DNA from: JACDBD01 sp050743385
GTDB taxonomy: Bacteria; Actinomycetota; Acidimicrobiia; IMCC26256; JACDBD01
Assembly: GCA_050743385.1 (NCBI GenBank)
Contig: JBOGFJ010000112.1
Coordinates: 1 to 12,593, forward strand
DNA: 12,593 nucleotides
Direction of reading: 5' to 3'
How positions within the stretch are numbered: position 1 is the first letter of the stretch; each line of letters begins with the position of its first letter. The notes under the pieces were generated by a model, which saw only the letters and a program-made list of their open reading frames with translations, did no database searches and had not been told where the DNA came from. The position numbers were made by a program, and so were the translations under genes. Shown in pieces: positions 1 to 6,463 of the stretch.

Positions 1-2
1 GC

Positions 3-509
3 CGCGCGCTCGCACGCGTCCAGGGGATGCTCGGGCATCCCGCGGTCATGACTGCCGTGCCCCAAGGCGGGCGCACGCCGGCCGAGCGGGTGCGGTGGGT
101 GCCGTGGGGCGATCCCCGCGAGCCGGCGCGACCGATCGACGCCGTCGCCGCGCCCGGCGCCAACGTGGCCGAGGTGCCGCCGTGGCCGGGCACGATCCCC
201 GGTCCCGCGCCGGCGCGCGTCCTCGATCCGCCGCGCGCCGCCCAACTACTCGACGGCGACGGACGGCCGGTCACGGTGACGGGCCGAGGCGACGCGTCCG
301 CTTCGCCGGCACACGTGCGGTGTGACGCGTTGCCGTGCGGCGGGGGAGCGGTGTCGGCGTGGGCAGGGCCGTGGGCGCACGACCTCCGCTGGTGGGACGC
401 CCGTTCCCGCGCCCGCTGCGCCCGCTGGCAGGTGGTGGTCGCGCCCGGTATCGCCTGCCTCGTCGCGATGTCCGGTGGACGCGCCACCGTCGAGGCGATC
501 TACGACTGA
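3..509 (+). CDS. imuB: ImuB, C-terminal part (5' end outside window)
   Basis: This is the 3' end of a Y-family-like mutasome protein. The frame is open from base 3, before the first ATG at 27, so the gene continues upstream. The visible segment reads RALARVQGMLG, then a QGGR..AERVRWVPWGD block, a PWPGTIPGPAPARVL block, a VTVTGRGDASASPA block, and the ending AWAGPWAHDLRWWD ... ATVEAIYD. This order is typical of the ImuB C-terminal region that follows the polymerase-like fold and the beta-clamp-binding motif. Both of those should lie upstream and cannot be checked here. Known role: ImuB is catalytically inactive as a polymerase and bridges ImuA'/ImuA, the sliding clamp and DnaE2 during SOS-induced translesion synthesis. 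The presence of dnaE2 2.7 kb downstream supports the call. Recognition was by eye from family sequences. Confidence 0.88.
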   Translation, partial: RALARVQGMLGHPAVMTAVPQGGRTPAERVRWVPWGDPREPARPIDAVAAPGANVAEVPPWPGTIPGPAPARVLDPPRAAQLLDGDGRPVTVTGRGDASASPAHVRCDALPCGGGAVSAWAGPWAHDLRWWDARSRARCARWQVVVAPGIACLVAMSGGRATVEAIYD

Positions 510-522
510 CTGCACGTGTTTT

Positions 523-555
523 GGCGTCAGTAACCGGCGCGTGACGCCGTTTGTT
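523..555 (+). terminator. Probable intrinsic terminator after imuB
   Basis: Fourteen bases after the imuB stop, GGCGTCA (523-529) can pair perfectly with TGACGCC (542-548) across a 12-base loop, and a T-rich GTTTGTT run (549-555) follows. A second copy of TGACGCCA at 555-562 can form an alternative 8-bp stem with TGGCGTCA at 522-529. The site lies between convergent genes (imuB on plus, the DUF3237 gene on minus). On the minus strand the stem is followed by A-rich rather than T-rich sequence, so it should work mainly for imuB. The stem is short, so this is a moderate call. Confidence 0.5.
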
Positions 556-569
556 GACGCCAGAATGTC

Positions 570-992
570 TTAGCGCAGCTCGTAGATCTCGTACGTGAGC
601 GTCTGGCCGTCGAGCTTGCCCTTGGCGACGGCCTGGATCTTGTTGAGCCAGGCATAGCGCTCGTCGCCGGTGTCGTAGAGCGGCGCCGAGTACACGGGCG
701 CCTCACCGAGCGGTTGTGACATGTCGAGGCGCCCGCGGTAGAAGCCGAAGATGAGTGCGCCGTCGTCGGTCTCGAGCGCTCCGCGCACGTCGAGCGTGCC
801 CGTCCCCTCGGGCCCGACCGTCATCCAGTCGGCCGCGGCCACGCCCTTCTGCTTCCCGGAGAGGCGCTCGCCCTCGTAGACCGCCGAGGTCGTCTCGACG
901 ATGATCCGCGTGCCGCTGGGAGTGTTGGGCAGCACGAGTGGATCGGCGAGCTGGATGGTGGCGACGGTCAGGGGGATCAGCTCGATCGTCAT
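570..992 (-). CDS. DUF3237 family protein
   Basis: A 140-residue protein beginning MTIELIPLTVATIQLADPLV. The pattern matches the DUF3237 family: an N-terminal strand with a 'PL...V.L..P' core, then TPSGTRIIVETTSAVYEGERLSG at residues 24-46 (family counterpart: 'G..R.I.....G..EGPRL.G'), AADWMTVGPEGTGTLDVR, and ALETDDGALIFGFYRG. The family is a small beta-barrel of unknown biochemical function. The start was chosen at ATG 992 because similarity begins there; the open frame continues upstream only as antisense of the plus-strand genes. It is divergent from the split-barrel pair with 28 bases between start codons, so the two promoters must overlap and the genes may be co-regulated. A small role in flavin- or F420-related metabolism is conceivable from the neighbours but not shown. 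Confidence 0.82.
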   Translation of the reverse strand: MTIELIPLTVATIQLADPLVLPNTPSGTRIIVETTSAVYEGERLSGKQKGVAAADWMTVGPEGTGTLDVRGALETDDGALIFGFYRGRLDMSQPLGEAPVYSAPLYDTGDERYAWLNKIQAVAKGKLDGQTLTYEIYELR

Positions 993-1008
993 GACGCCGA
1001 GTCTCGCA

Positions 1009-1014
1009 TAGCGT
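1009..1014 (+). promoter_or_regulatory. -10 element for a leaderless transcript of the split-barrel pair
   Basis: TAGCGT fits the actinobacterial TANNNT -10 pattern and ends 6 bases before the GTG at 1021, the distance expected if transcription starts at the GTG itself. No Shine-Dalgarno-like sequence is seen in front of that GTG. No convincing -35 is visible. The element lies in the 28-base gap shared with the divergent DUF3237 gene. Confidence 0.45.
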
Positions 1015-1020
1015 TCCCTC

Positions 1021-1473
1021 GTGGCGTCACTCGACCGGGTCCGTGAGCTCGTTGCCGGCGAGCACGGGCTCGCGGTGGTGACGACGCAACGCGCCGACGG
1101 CTCGATGCCGGCATCGGTCGTGAACGCGGGCGTGCTCGACCACCCGGTCACCGGCGATGCCGTCGTCGGGTTCGTCGCGCGCGGCGGTACGAGGAAGCTG
1201 GCGAACCTCCGGGCGCGGCCGCGTGCGACGGTGGTGTTCCGGGTGGGCTGGGAGTGGGCGACCGTCGAGGGTCCGACCGACGTCGCGGGGCCCGACGACC
1301 CGCTCGCCGGCTTCGAGACCGGGGGGCTGCCCCAGTTGTTGCGTGACGTCTTCGCCGCCGCCGGCGGCGCCCACGACGACTGGGACGAGTACGACCGCGT
1401 CATGGCGGCCGAACGGCGCACCGCGGTGTTGGTGCGTCCCGAGCGCGTGTATTCGAATCCCGCTCCGTCGTGA
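1021..1473 (+). CDS. PPOX-type split-barrel flavin/F420-binding protein, copy 1
   Basis: A 150-residue protein of the pyridoxamine 5'-phosphate oxidase-like split-barrel family (FMN- or F420-binding). Visible hallmarks are an N-terminal helix, LAVVTTQRADGSMPASVVNA (17-36) as the first two strands, VVGFVARGGTRKLANLRARP (48-67) containing the R-K-x-x-N-L-R cofactor-phosphate contact pattern, VVFRVGWEWATVEG (71-84), and the C-terminal AVLVRPERVYSNP. Proteins of this fold usually act as dimers and reduce or bind small molecules with FMN or F420; the substrate cannot be told. It starts with GTG, apparently leaderless. Its stop overlaps the start of the next gene (GTGA, 1470-1473), so the two are translationally coupled. 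The next protein is about two-thirds identical, so this is a tandem duplication. Confidence 0.82.
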   Translation: MASLDRVRELVAGEHGLAVVTTQRADGSMPASVVNAGVLDHPVTGDAVVGFVARGGTRKLANLRARPRATVVFRVGWEWATVEGPTDVAGPDDPLAGFETGGLPQLLRDVFAAAGGAHDDWDEYDRVMAAERRTAVLVRPERVYSNPAPS

Positions 1474-1895
1474 TCGGCCTCGACCGCGTTCGGGAGCTGG
1501 GCGCGCGCGAGAGCGGGTTGGCGGTCGTGTTCACCACTCGCGCCGACGGGACTGCGTCCGGCTCTGTCGTGAACGCAGGCGTGCTCGAGCATCCGGTGAC
1601 CGGCGAGCCGGTTGTCGGGTTCGTCGCCCGCGGAGAAGTCAGGAAGCTCGCCAACGTGCGGATGCGGCCGGGCGTGAGCCTGGTTTTCCGGTCGGGCTGG
1701 GAGTGGGTGGCGGTCGAGGGGGAAGCTGAGGTCGCCGGCGATCCGCGACTGCTCCGTGACGTCTACGCCGCCGCGGTCGGTGGTACCAGCGAGGAATGGG
1801 CGGCGCTCGACGACGTGATGGTGGCCGAGCGCCATGCCGCGGTCCTTGTTCGTCCCACCCGCGTCTACTCGAATCCGGTTCGTGAGCTGTCGTAG
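1470..1895 (+). CDS. PPOX-type split-barrel flavin/F420-binding protein, copy 2
   Basis: A 141-residue paralogue of the preceding protein. By eye about 62 of the first 90 positions are identical, including SVVNAGVL, HPVTG, VVGFVARG, RKLAN and the ending AVLVRP.RVYSNP. It lacks an 11-residue segment around residue 91 (DPLAGFETGGL region of copy 1) just before the shared LLRDV helix. It starts at GTG 1470, overlapping the previous stop by four bases, which implies coupled translation and roughly matched amounts. That arrangement would suit a heterodimer, since split-barrel proteins form cofactor sites at the dimer interface, but this is inference. Cofactor type (FMN or F420) and substrate are not resolvable from sequence alone. 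Confidence 0.82.
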   Translation: MIGLDRVRELGARESGLAVVFTTRADGTASGSVVNAGVLEHPVTGEPVVGFVARGEVRKLANVRMRPGVSLVFRSGWEWVAVEGEAEVAGDPRLLRDVYAAAVGGTSEEWAALDDVMVAERHAAVLVRPTRVYSNPVRELS

Positions 1896-1912
1896 TTGTC
1901 ACACCCCCTCCT

Positions 1913-1918
1913 TACAAT
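1913..1918 (+). promoter_or_regulatory. -10 element for the DUF222-HNH gene
   Basis: TACAAT matches the sigma-70-type -10 consensus at five of six positions. It lies 7 bases before ATG 1926, consistent with a leaderless transcript. TTGTCA at 1896-1901 resembles a -35, but the spacer of 11 bases is too short for it to be one. The element supports ATG 1926 as the start rather than the in-frame TTG at 1896. Confidence 0.55.
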
Positions 1919-1925
1919 CTCGGTT

Positions 1926-3113
1926 ATGAAGTTGTCGCAAGTGCGCAGCGCGCTGAGCGAGTACGCGACGCGTTTCGATCCGGCAGCCTTCTCCGCACGA
2001 GATGCGGCGTCGATCGTCGACGACGCAACCGCGATCGAGAAGATGGCGGCGACCGTGAAATCACTGGCCGCGGCGCGGGTCGCGGCGACCGACGTGTGGA
2101 AACAGGGCGGGGAGCGTTCGGCTGCCCACGAGCTCGCGCGTAGGACGGGCACCTCGGTCGGGCAGGCGAAGGAGACGTTGGAGACCGGCCGGAAGCTGCA
2201 GGATCTCCCCGCGACCGCAGAGGCGGCGAAGCAGGGTGAGCTCTCGCCGCAGCAGGCCGCTGCGATCGCCGATGCCGCAACGGCCGACCCCGACGCCGAG
2301 CAACGGTTGCTCGAGGCGGCGAGGGGCGGCTCGCTGGGGGAGTTGCGGGCCGAGTGCGCGCGCACCAAGGCGAACGCGTGTGACCTCGAGGCCCGGCGGC
2401 GGCGCATCCACGAGCGCCGCTGCCTACGCACCTGGACCGACGCCGACGGTGCCGGGAACCTGCACCTGCGCGACAACCCCGAGAGGATCGCCGAGATCAT
2501 GGCGAGGGTCGCGCCTGTCCGCGACCACATCTTCGAACAGGGTCGAGCGGAAGGCCGGCGCGAGCCCCTCGAGGCGTACGCCGCCGACGCCCTTCACCAG
2601 GTCGCATGCAGCGACACCCCGGCGGCGACGAGGACGTCGACCAAGCTCCTGGCCCGCGTCGACCTCTCGGCGCTGTTGCGCGGCTACCCCGTCGGCGACG
2701 AGACCTGTGAGCTCGCCGGCTACGGCCCCGTCGCGGTTTCCGCCGTGCTCGATCTCGTCGACACCGGCGACCCGTTCCTCGCCGCCGTCGTCACCAAAGG
2801 CAAGGACGTCATCGGCGTTTCCCACCTCGGACGCCGCCCGACAGCGCATCAGCGCAGCGCCCTGGAGTGGCTCTACCCGACGTGCGCAGCCGAGGGGTGC
2901 AACGCGCTCACATACCTCGAGTACGACCATCGTGACGACTGGGTCAAGACGCACCGCACGGTCTTCGACCTCCTCGACCGGCTGTGCTCACACCACCACG
3001 TCCGCAAGACCCGAGACGGCTGGGCCCTCGTCGAGGGACGCGGGAAACGGGCCTTCGTCCCACCCGACGACCCCCGCCACCCCCGACATCCCGGCCGATG
3101 CGCCGCGGCCTGA
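1926..3113 (+). CDS. DUF222 (13E12-type) HNH endonuclease
   Basis: A 395-residue protein with an N-terminal, mostly helical DUF222 region (about 1-290) and a C-terminal HNH nuclease domain. The HNH core has C320 and C325 (CAAEGC), the Y-D-H motif with H335, and C354 with the LCSHHH motif at 353-358, followed by VRK. This is the zinc-stabilised HNH type, in which the D-H pair and the last histidines form the beta-beta-alpha metal site. Families of this architecture occur in many copies in actinobacterial genomes, often as dispersed '13E12' repeats; their cellular role is not settled. The start at ATG 1926 is chosen from the TACAAT -10 just upstream; TTG 1896 would add ten residues. It lies between imuB and dnaE2, and its 3' end is 17 bases from the dnaE2 LexA operator. 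It may be a mobile or repeated gene that split the mutasome locus. Confidence 0.87.
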   Translation: MKLSQVRSALSEYATRFDPAAFSARDAASIVDDATAIEKMAATVKSLAAARVAATDVWKQGGERSAAHELARRTGTSVGQAKETLETGRKLQDLPATAEAAKQGELSPQQAAAIADAATADPDAEQRLLEAARGGSLGELRAECARTKANACDLEARRRRIHERRCLRTWTDADGAGNLHLRDNPERIAEIMARVAPVRDHIFEQGRAEGRREPLEAYAADALHQVACSDTPAATRTSTKLLARVDLSALLRGYPVGDETCELAGYGPVAVSAVLDLVDTGDPFLAAVVTKGKDVIGVSHLGRRPTAHQRSALEWLYPTCAAEGCNALTYLEYDHRDDWVKTHRTVFDLLDRLCSHHHVRKTRDGWALVEGRGKRAFVPPDDPRHPRHPGRCAAA

Positions 3114-3122
3114 TCGGCGCCC

Positions 3123-3151
3123 TCGACATCCGAACGTACGTTCGCTAGGGT
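3123..3151 (+). promoter_or_regulatory. SOS promoter of dnaE2 with LexA box
   Basis: TCGACA (3123-3128, five of six -35 consensus bases) and TAGGGT (3146-3151, TANNNT type) are separated by exactly 17 bases. The spacer holds CGAACGTACGTTCG (3131-3144), a perfect 14-bp palindrome matching the actinobacterial/Gram-positive LexA box core GAAC-N4-GTTC. LexA bound here would cover the RNA polymerase site, so dnaE2 should be repressed until DNA damage triggers LexA cleavage. The predicted transcription start is near 3158. Confidence 0.85.
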
Positions 3152-3264
3152 CGTCGGCCCGGGGTGCGGAGCCTCGGGTCGAGAGGAGCAGTGCCACGAA
3201 GCGGAGCCGTACCCGGCGCGGAGCGCCGGCGGCCGACCTGGCGGAGCGATCGGCCTACGCCGAG

Positions 3265-6200
3265 TTGCATTGCCACACCAACTTCTCCTTTCTCGACGGG
3301 GCCAGCCATCCCGAGGAGCTCGTCGACGAGGCCGCCCGCCTCGGGCTCGTCGCCCTTGCCGTCACCGACCACGACGGGTTCTACGGCGTCGTCCGCTTCG
3401 CCGAGGCCGCCCGGGCCTACGGGCTATCCACCGTCTTCGGCGCCGAGCTGACCCTCGCAGCGACCAAGCCCCCGAACGGCACCGCCGACCCCCCGGGCGA
3501 GCACCTGGTGGTGCTGGCCGAGGGGCCGTCGGGATACGCCGCACTGGCTCGAGCCGTCAGCGACGCCCAGCTCAGGGGCGAGAAGGGCGCGCCCCGAACC
3601 GATCTCGACGCGCTCGCCGGCACCGCGAATGGCGGGCACTGGCGCGTGCTCACCGGCTGCCGCAAGGGCGTGGTGCCGAGCGCGCTGTTGCGCGACGGGC
3701 CCGGCGCGGCCCGGCGTGCTCTCGACCGGCTCGTCGCCGCCTTCGGGCGCGACCGGGTGCTGGTCGAGCTGTGGGACCACGGCGACCCCCTCGACCGCCA
3801 CCGCAACGACGCACTGGCCGAGATGGCCACGAGCGCAGGTGTCGACGTGGTGGCGACGAACAACGTGCACTACGCGACGCCACGGCAGCGGCCGCTCGCC
3901 ACCGCACTCGCCGCCATCCGGTCGCGCCGCTCGCTCGACGAGATCGACGGCTGGCTCCCGGCGGCGCCGTTCGCGCACCTGCGGGCTCCGCACGAGCAGC
4001 GCCGCCGCTTTGCGCGTTATCCCGGCGCGATCGAACGCACCGTAGAAGTAGCAGCGGCGTGCGCGTTCGACCTGCGGATCGCGGCGCCGAACCTGCCCGA
4101 CCTCGACGTCCCTCCCGATCACAGCGACATGAGCTGGCTGCGCGAGCTCACCGCGCGCGGCGCGTCGGTCCGTTACCCGCCCACGTATCCACAGCACGAG
4201 CAGGCGCTGCGCCAGATCGACTACGAGCTCGGCGTGATCGAGGAGCTCGGCTTTCCCGGTTACTTCTTGTTGCTGGTCGACATCGTCGAGTTCTGCCACC
4301 GGGAGGGCATCTACTGCCAGGGGCGGGGGAGCGCGGCCAACAGCGCGGTCTGCTACGCGCTCGGTATCACCAAAGCCGACGCGGTCGCGCTCGGCCTGCT
4401 CTTCGAGCGCTTCCTCTCGCCCGAACGCGACGGGCCCCCTGACATCGACATCGACATCGAGCACCAACGCCGCGAGGAGGTGATCCAGTACGTCTACGAC
4501 AAGTACGGCCGCCAATGCGCCGCCCAGGTGGCCAACGTCATCACCTACCGGCCGCGCTCGGCGCTGCGGGAGATGGCCAAGGCGACCGGTCTCTCACCCG
4601 GCCACGCCGACGCGCTCACCAAGTGGATCGACCGGTGGCGCTCGAACAACGGCGCCTTCACCGATCTCCGGGCCGACGGGCCGCCGGTGCCGAAGCTGGT
4701 GCTCGACCTCGCCGGTCAGGTGCTCGACTTCCCCCGCCACCTCGGCATCCATTCCGGCGGCATGGTCATGGCCGACCGTCCCCTGGTGGAGTACTGCCCG
4801 GTCGAGTGGGCTCGCATGGACGGGCGCTCGGTGCTCCAGTGGGACAAGGACGACTGTGCCGCTGCCGGGTTGGTGAAGTTCGACCTGCTCGGCCTGGGGA
4901 TGCTCACGATGCTCCACCTGGCCGCCGACCTCATCCGTGAGCACGAGGGTGTGGAGGTCGACCTCGCCACCATCCCCCAGGAGCCCGAGGTCTACGCGCT
5001 GCTCTCGGCCGCCGACACCGTGGGCGTGTTCCAGGTGGAGAGCCGGGCCCAGATGGCGACGCTGCCGCGCCTGGAGCCCAAATGCTTCTACGACCTAGTG
5101 GTGGAGGTCGCGCTCATCCGCCCGGGGCCCATCCAGGGTGGTTCGGTCCATCCCTACTTGCGCCGCCGCAACGGCCAGGAGCCGGTCACCTACCCGCACC
5201 CGCTGCTCGAGGACTGCCTGCGCCGCACGCTCGGGGTGCCGCTGTTCCAGGAGCAACTCATGCAGATGGCCATCGACGTCGCCGGCTTCACCCCCGGTGA
5301 GTCGGATCAGCTGCGCCAGGCGATGGGCTCGAAGCGGTCGAAGACGCGCATGGCGGCGATGCGCGAGCGCCTCATGGCCGGCATGACGGAGCGGGGCATC
5401 ACCGGCGCGGTGGCGGAGGAGATCGCGCACAAGCTCGAGGCGTTCGCCGACTTCGGGTTCCCCGAGAGCCACTCGGTGAGCTTCGCCTATCTCGTGTACT
5501 CGAGCTCGTGGGTGAAGCTCCACTATCCGGCCGAGTTCGTGTGCGCGTTGCTCAACGCCCAACCTATGGGTTTCTACTCGCCGCACACGCTGGTGCGTGA
5601 TGGGATCCGGCACGGCGTCGAGGTGCTCGGCCCCGACGTCGCCGCGTCGCGCAAGGAGTGCACACTCGAGCCCCGCAGCGAGGCGGCGGGGCCGATCGGG
5701 CACCCGCGGCCGGGCTGGCACGCCGATCCCTCCACGCACGCGGTTCGGACGGGGCTGCGCTACGTGCGGGGCCTGCGCGACACCCTGCTCGACCGGATCG
5801 ACGAGGAGCGCGCCCGTCGGCCCTTCGCCGATCTCGAAGACTTCACCCGCCGTACCGGTGCGTCCACCGACGCGCTCGAAGCGCTCGCGACCGCGGGCGC
5901 GTTCGGGTGCTTCGGCGAGAACCGCCGATCGGCGCTCTGGGCAGCGGGTGCGCTCCGCGAGGCGCGTCCCGACAAGCTTCCCGGCCTCGTCACCGGGTCC
6001 GACGCCCCGTCACTTCCGGGAATGACCGAGGTGGAGGAGACCGCGGCCGACCTGTGGGCACTCGGCCTCTCGCCGGGCAAGCACCCGACCGAGTTCGTGC
6101 GCGAACGTCTGCGGGCCCAGGGCGTGGTCACCGCATTCGAGCTCCGCGAGCTCGAGCACCACCGCGTCGTCGAAGTGGCGGGCGTCGTCACCCACCGGCA

Positions 6201-6441
6201 GCAGCCGTCGACGGCCGGGGGCGTGATCTTCCTCAACCTCGAAGACGAGACCGGCATGGTGAACGTGATCTGCACGCCCGACGTGTGGCGCCGCTTCCGC
6301 AAGGTGGCGCGCGTCGCGCCCGCGTTGCAGATCCGCGGCGTGCTCGAGCGCTACCAGGGCGTGATCAACCTCCTGGCCCGGCGCATCACCGCGTTGCCCC
6401 TCACCGTCGCCGACCTCATGCGGTCCCGCGACTTCCATTGA
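3265..6441 (+). CDS. dnaE2: Error-prone DNA polymerase DnaE2 (5' end uncertain)
   Basis: A C-family DNA polymerase used in SOS mutagenesis with ImuB. Numbered from TTG 3265 (1058 residues; family about 1050-1090), it has an N-terminal PHP domain (H-C-H at 2-4, V-T-D-H-D-G at 33-38) and the palm motif GRGSAANS (353-360). Catalytic aspartates are D393 and D395 in PDIDIDIEH, and D540 in KFDLLGLG, aligning with E. coli DnaE D401, D403 and D555. Further landmarks are LGIHSGGM (493-500), FQVES (589-593), IRPGP (618-622) and a C-terminal OB-fold from about residue 968. All key polymerase residues are intact. The 5' end is unclear. The similarity signal YAELHCH starts before TTG 3265, and the frame has no ATG, GTG or TTG between the LexA box and 3265. 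GTG 3191, preceded by GAGAGGAG, is one base out of frame. Either TTG is used or a base is missing near 3191-3255. Regulated by the LexA box upstream. Confidence 0.93.
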   Translation: MHCHTNFSFLDGASHPEELVDEAARLGLVALAVTDHDGFYGVVRFAEAARAYGLSTVFGAELTLAATKPPNGTADPPGEHLVVLAEGPSGYAALARAVSDAQLRGEKGAPRTDLDALAGTANGGHWRVLTGCRKGVVPSALLRDGPGAARRALDRLVAAFGRDRVLVELWDHGDPLDRHRNDALAEMATSAGVDVVATNNVHYATPRQRPLATALAAIRSRRSLDEIDGWLPAAPFAHLRAPHEQRRRFARYPGAIERTVEVAAACAFDLRIAAPNLPDLDVPPDHSDMSWLRELTARGASVRYPPTYPQHEQALRQIDYELGVIEELGFPGYFLLLVDIVEFCHREGIYCQGRGSAANSAVCYALGITKADAVALGLLFERFLSPERDGPPDIDIDIEHQRREEVIQYVYDKYGRQCAAQVANVITYRPRSALREMAKATGLSPGHADALTKWIDRWRSNNGAFTDLRADGPPVPKLVLDLAGQVLDFPRHLGIHSGGMVMADRPLVEYCPVEWARMDGRSVLQWDKDDCAAAGLVKFDLLGLGMLTMLHLAADLIREHEGVEVDLATIPQEPEVYALLSAADTVGVFQVESRAQMATLPRLEPKCFYDLVVEVALIRPGPIQGGSVHPYLRRRNGQEPVTYPHPLLEDCLRRTLGVPLFQEQLMQMAIDVAGFTPGESDQLRQAMGSKRSKTRMAAMRERLMAGMTERGITGAVAEEIAHKLEAFADFGFPESHSVSFAYLVYSSSWVKLHYPAEFVCALLNAQPMGFYSPHTLVRDGIRHGVEVLGPDVAASRKECTLEPRSEAAGPIGHPRPGWHADPSTHAVRTGLRYVRGLRDTLLDRIDEERARRPFADLEDFTRRTGASTDALEALATAGAFGCFGENRRSALWAAGALREARPDKLPGLVTGSDAPSLPGMTEVEETAADLWALGLSPGKHPTEFVRERLRAQGVVTAFELRELEHHRVVEVAGVVTHRQQPSTAGGVIFLNLEDETGMVNVICTPDVWRRFRKVARVAPALQIRGVLERYQGVINLLARRITALPLTVADLMRSRDFH

Positions 6442-6449
6442 CGCCCGCA

Positions 6450-6455
6450 TAGGCT
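6450..6455 (+). promoter_or_regulatory. -10 element for the MFS exporter
   Basis: TAGGCT (TANNNT type) ends 8 bases before GTG 6464 within the 22-base gap after dnaE2, suggesting leaderless transcription of the exporter independent of the SOS promoter. There is no Shine-Dalgarno-like sequence in the gap and no clear -35, so read-through from dnaE2 is also possible. Confidence 0.4.
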
Positions 6456-6463
6456 TCCCCGTC

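Noticed and set aside
993..1835. Minus-strand upstream extension of the DUF3237 frame
   Set aside because: It is antisense to the split-barrel pair, which have clear domain matches and coupled starts; the extension has no family similarity.
1896..1925. TTG 1896 as start of the HNH gene
   Set aside because: It would precede the TACAAT -10 element and has no ribosome binding site; ATG 1926 is correctly spaced for a leaderless transcript.
3094..3118. Possible terminator at the end of the HNH gene (GCCGAT / ATCGGC, 13-base loop)
   Set aside because: The stem is only 6 bp, it overlaps the stop codon and has no T-run; likely chance in high-GC sequence.
2236..3150. Open frame continuing dnaE2 upstream for about 340 codons through the HNH gene
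   Set aside because: It overlaps the DUF222-HNH gene in another frame, shows no recognisable domain, is rich in R/S/P/T as expected for a shifted high-GC frame, and would place the LexA promoter inside the gene.
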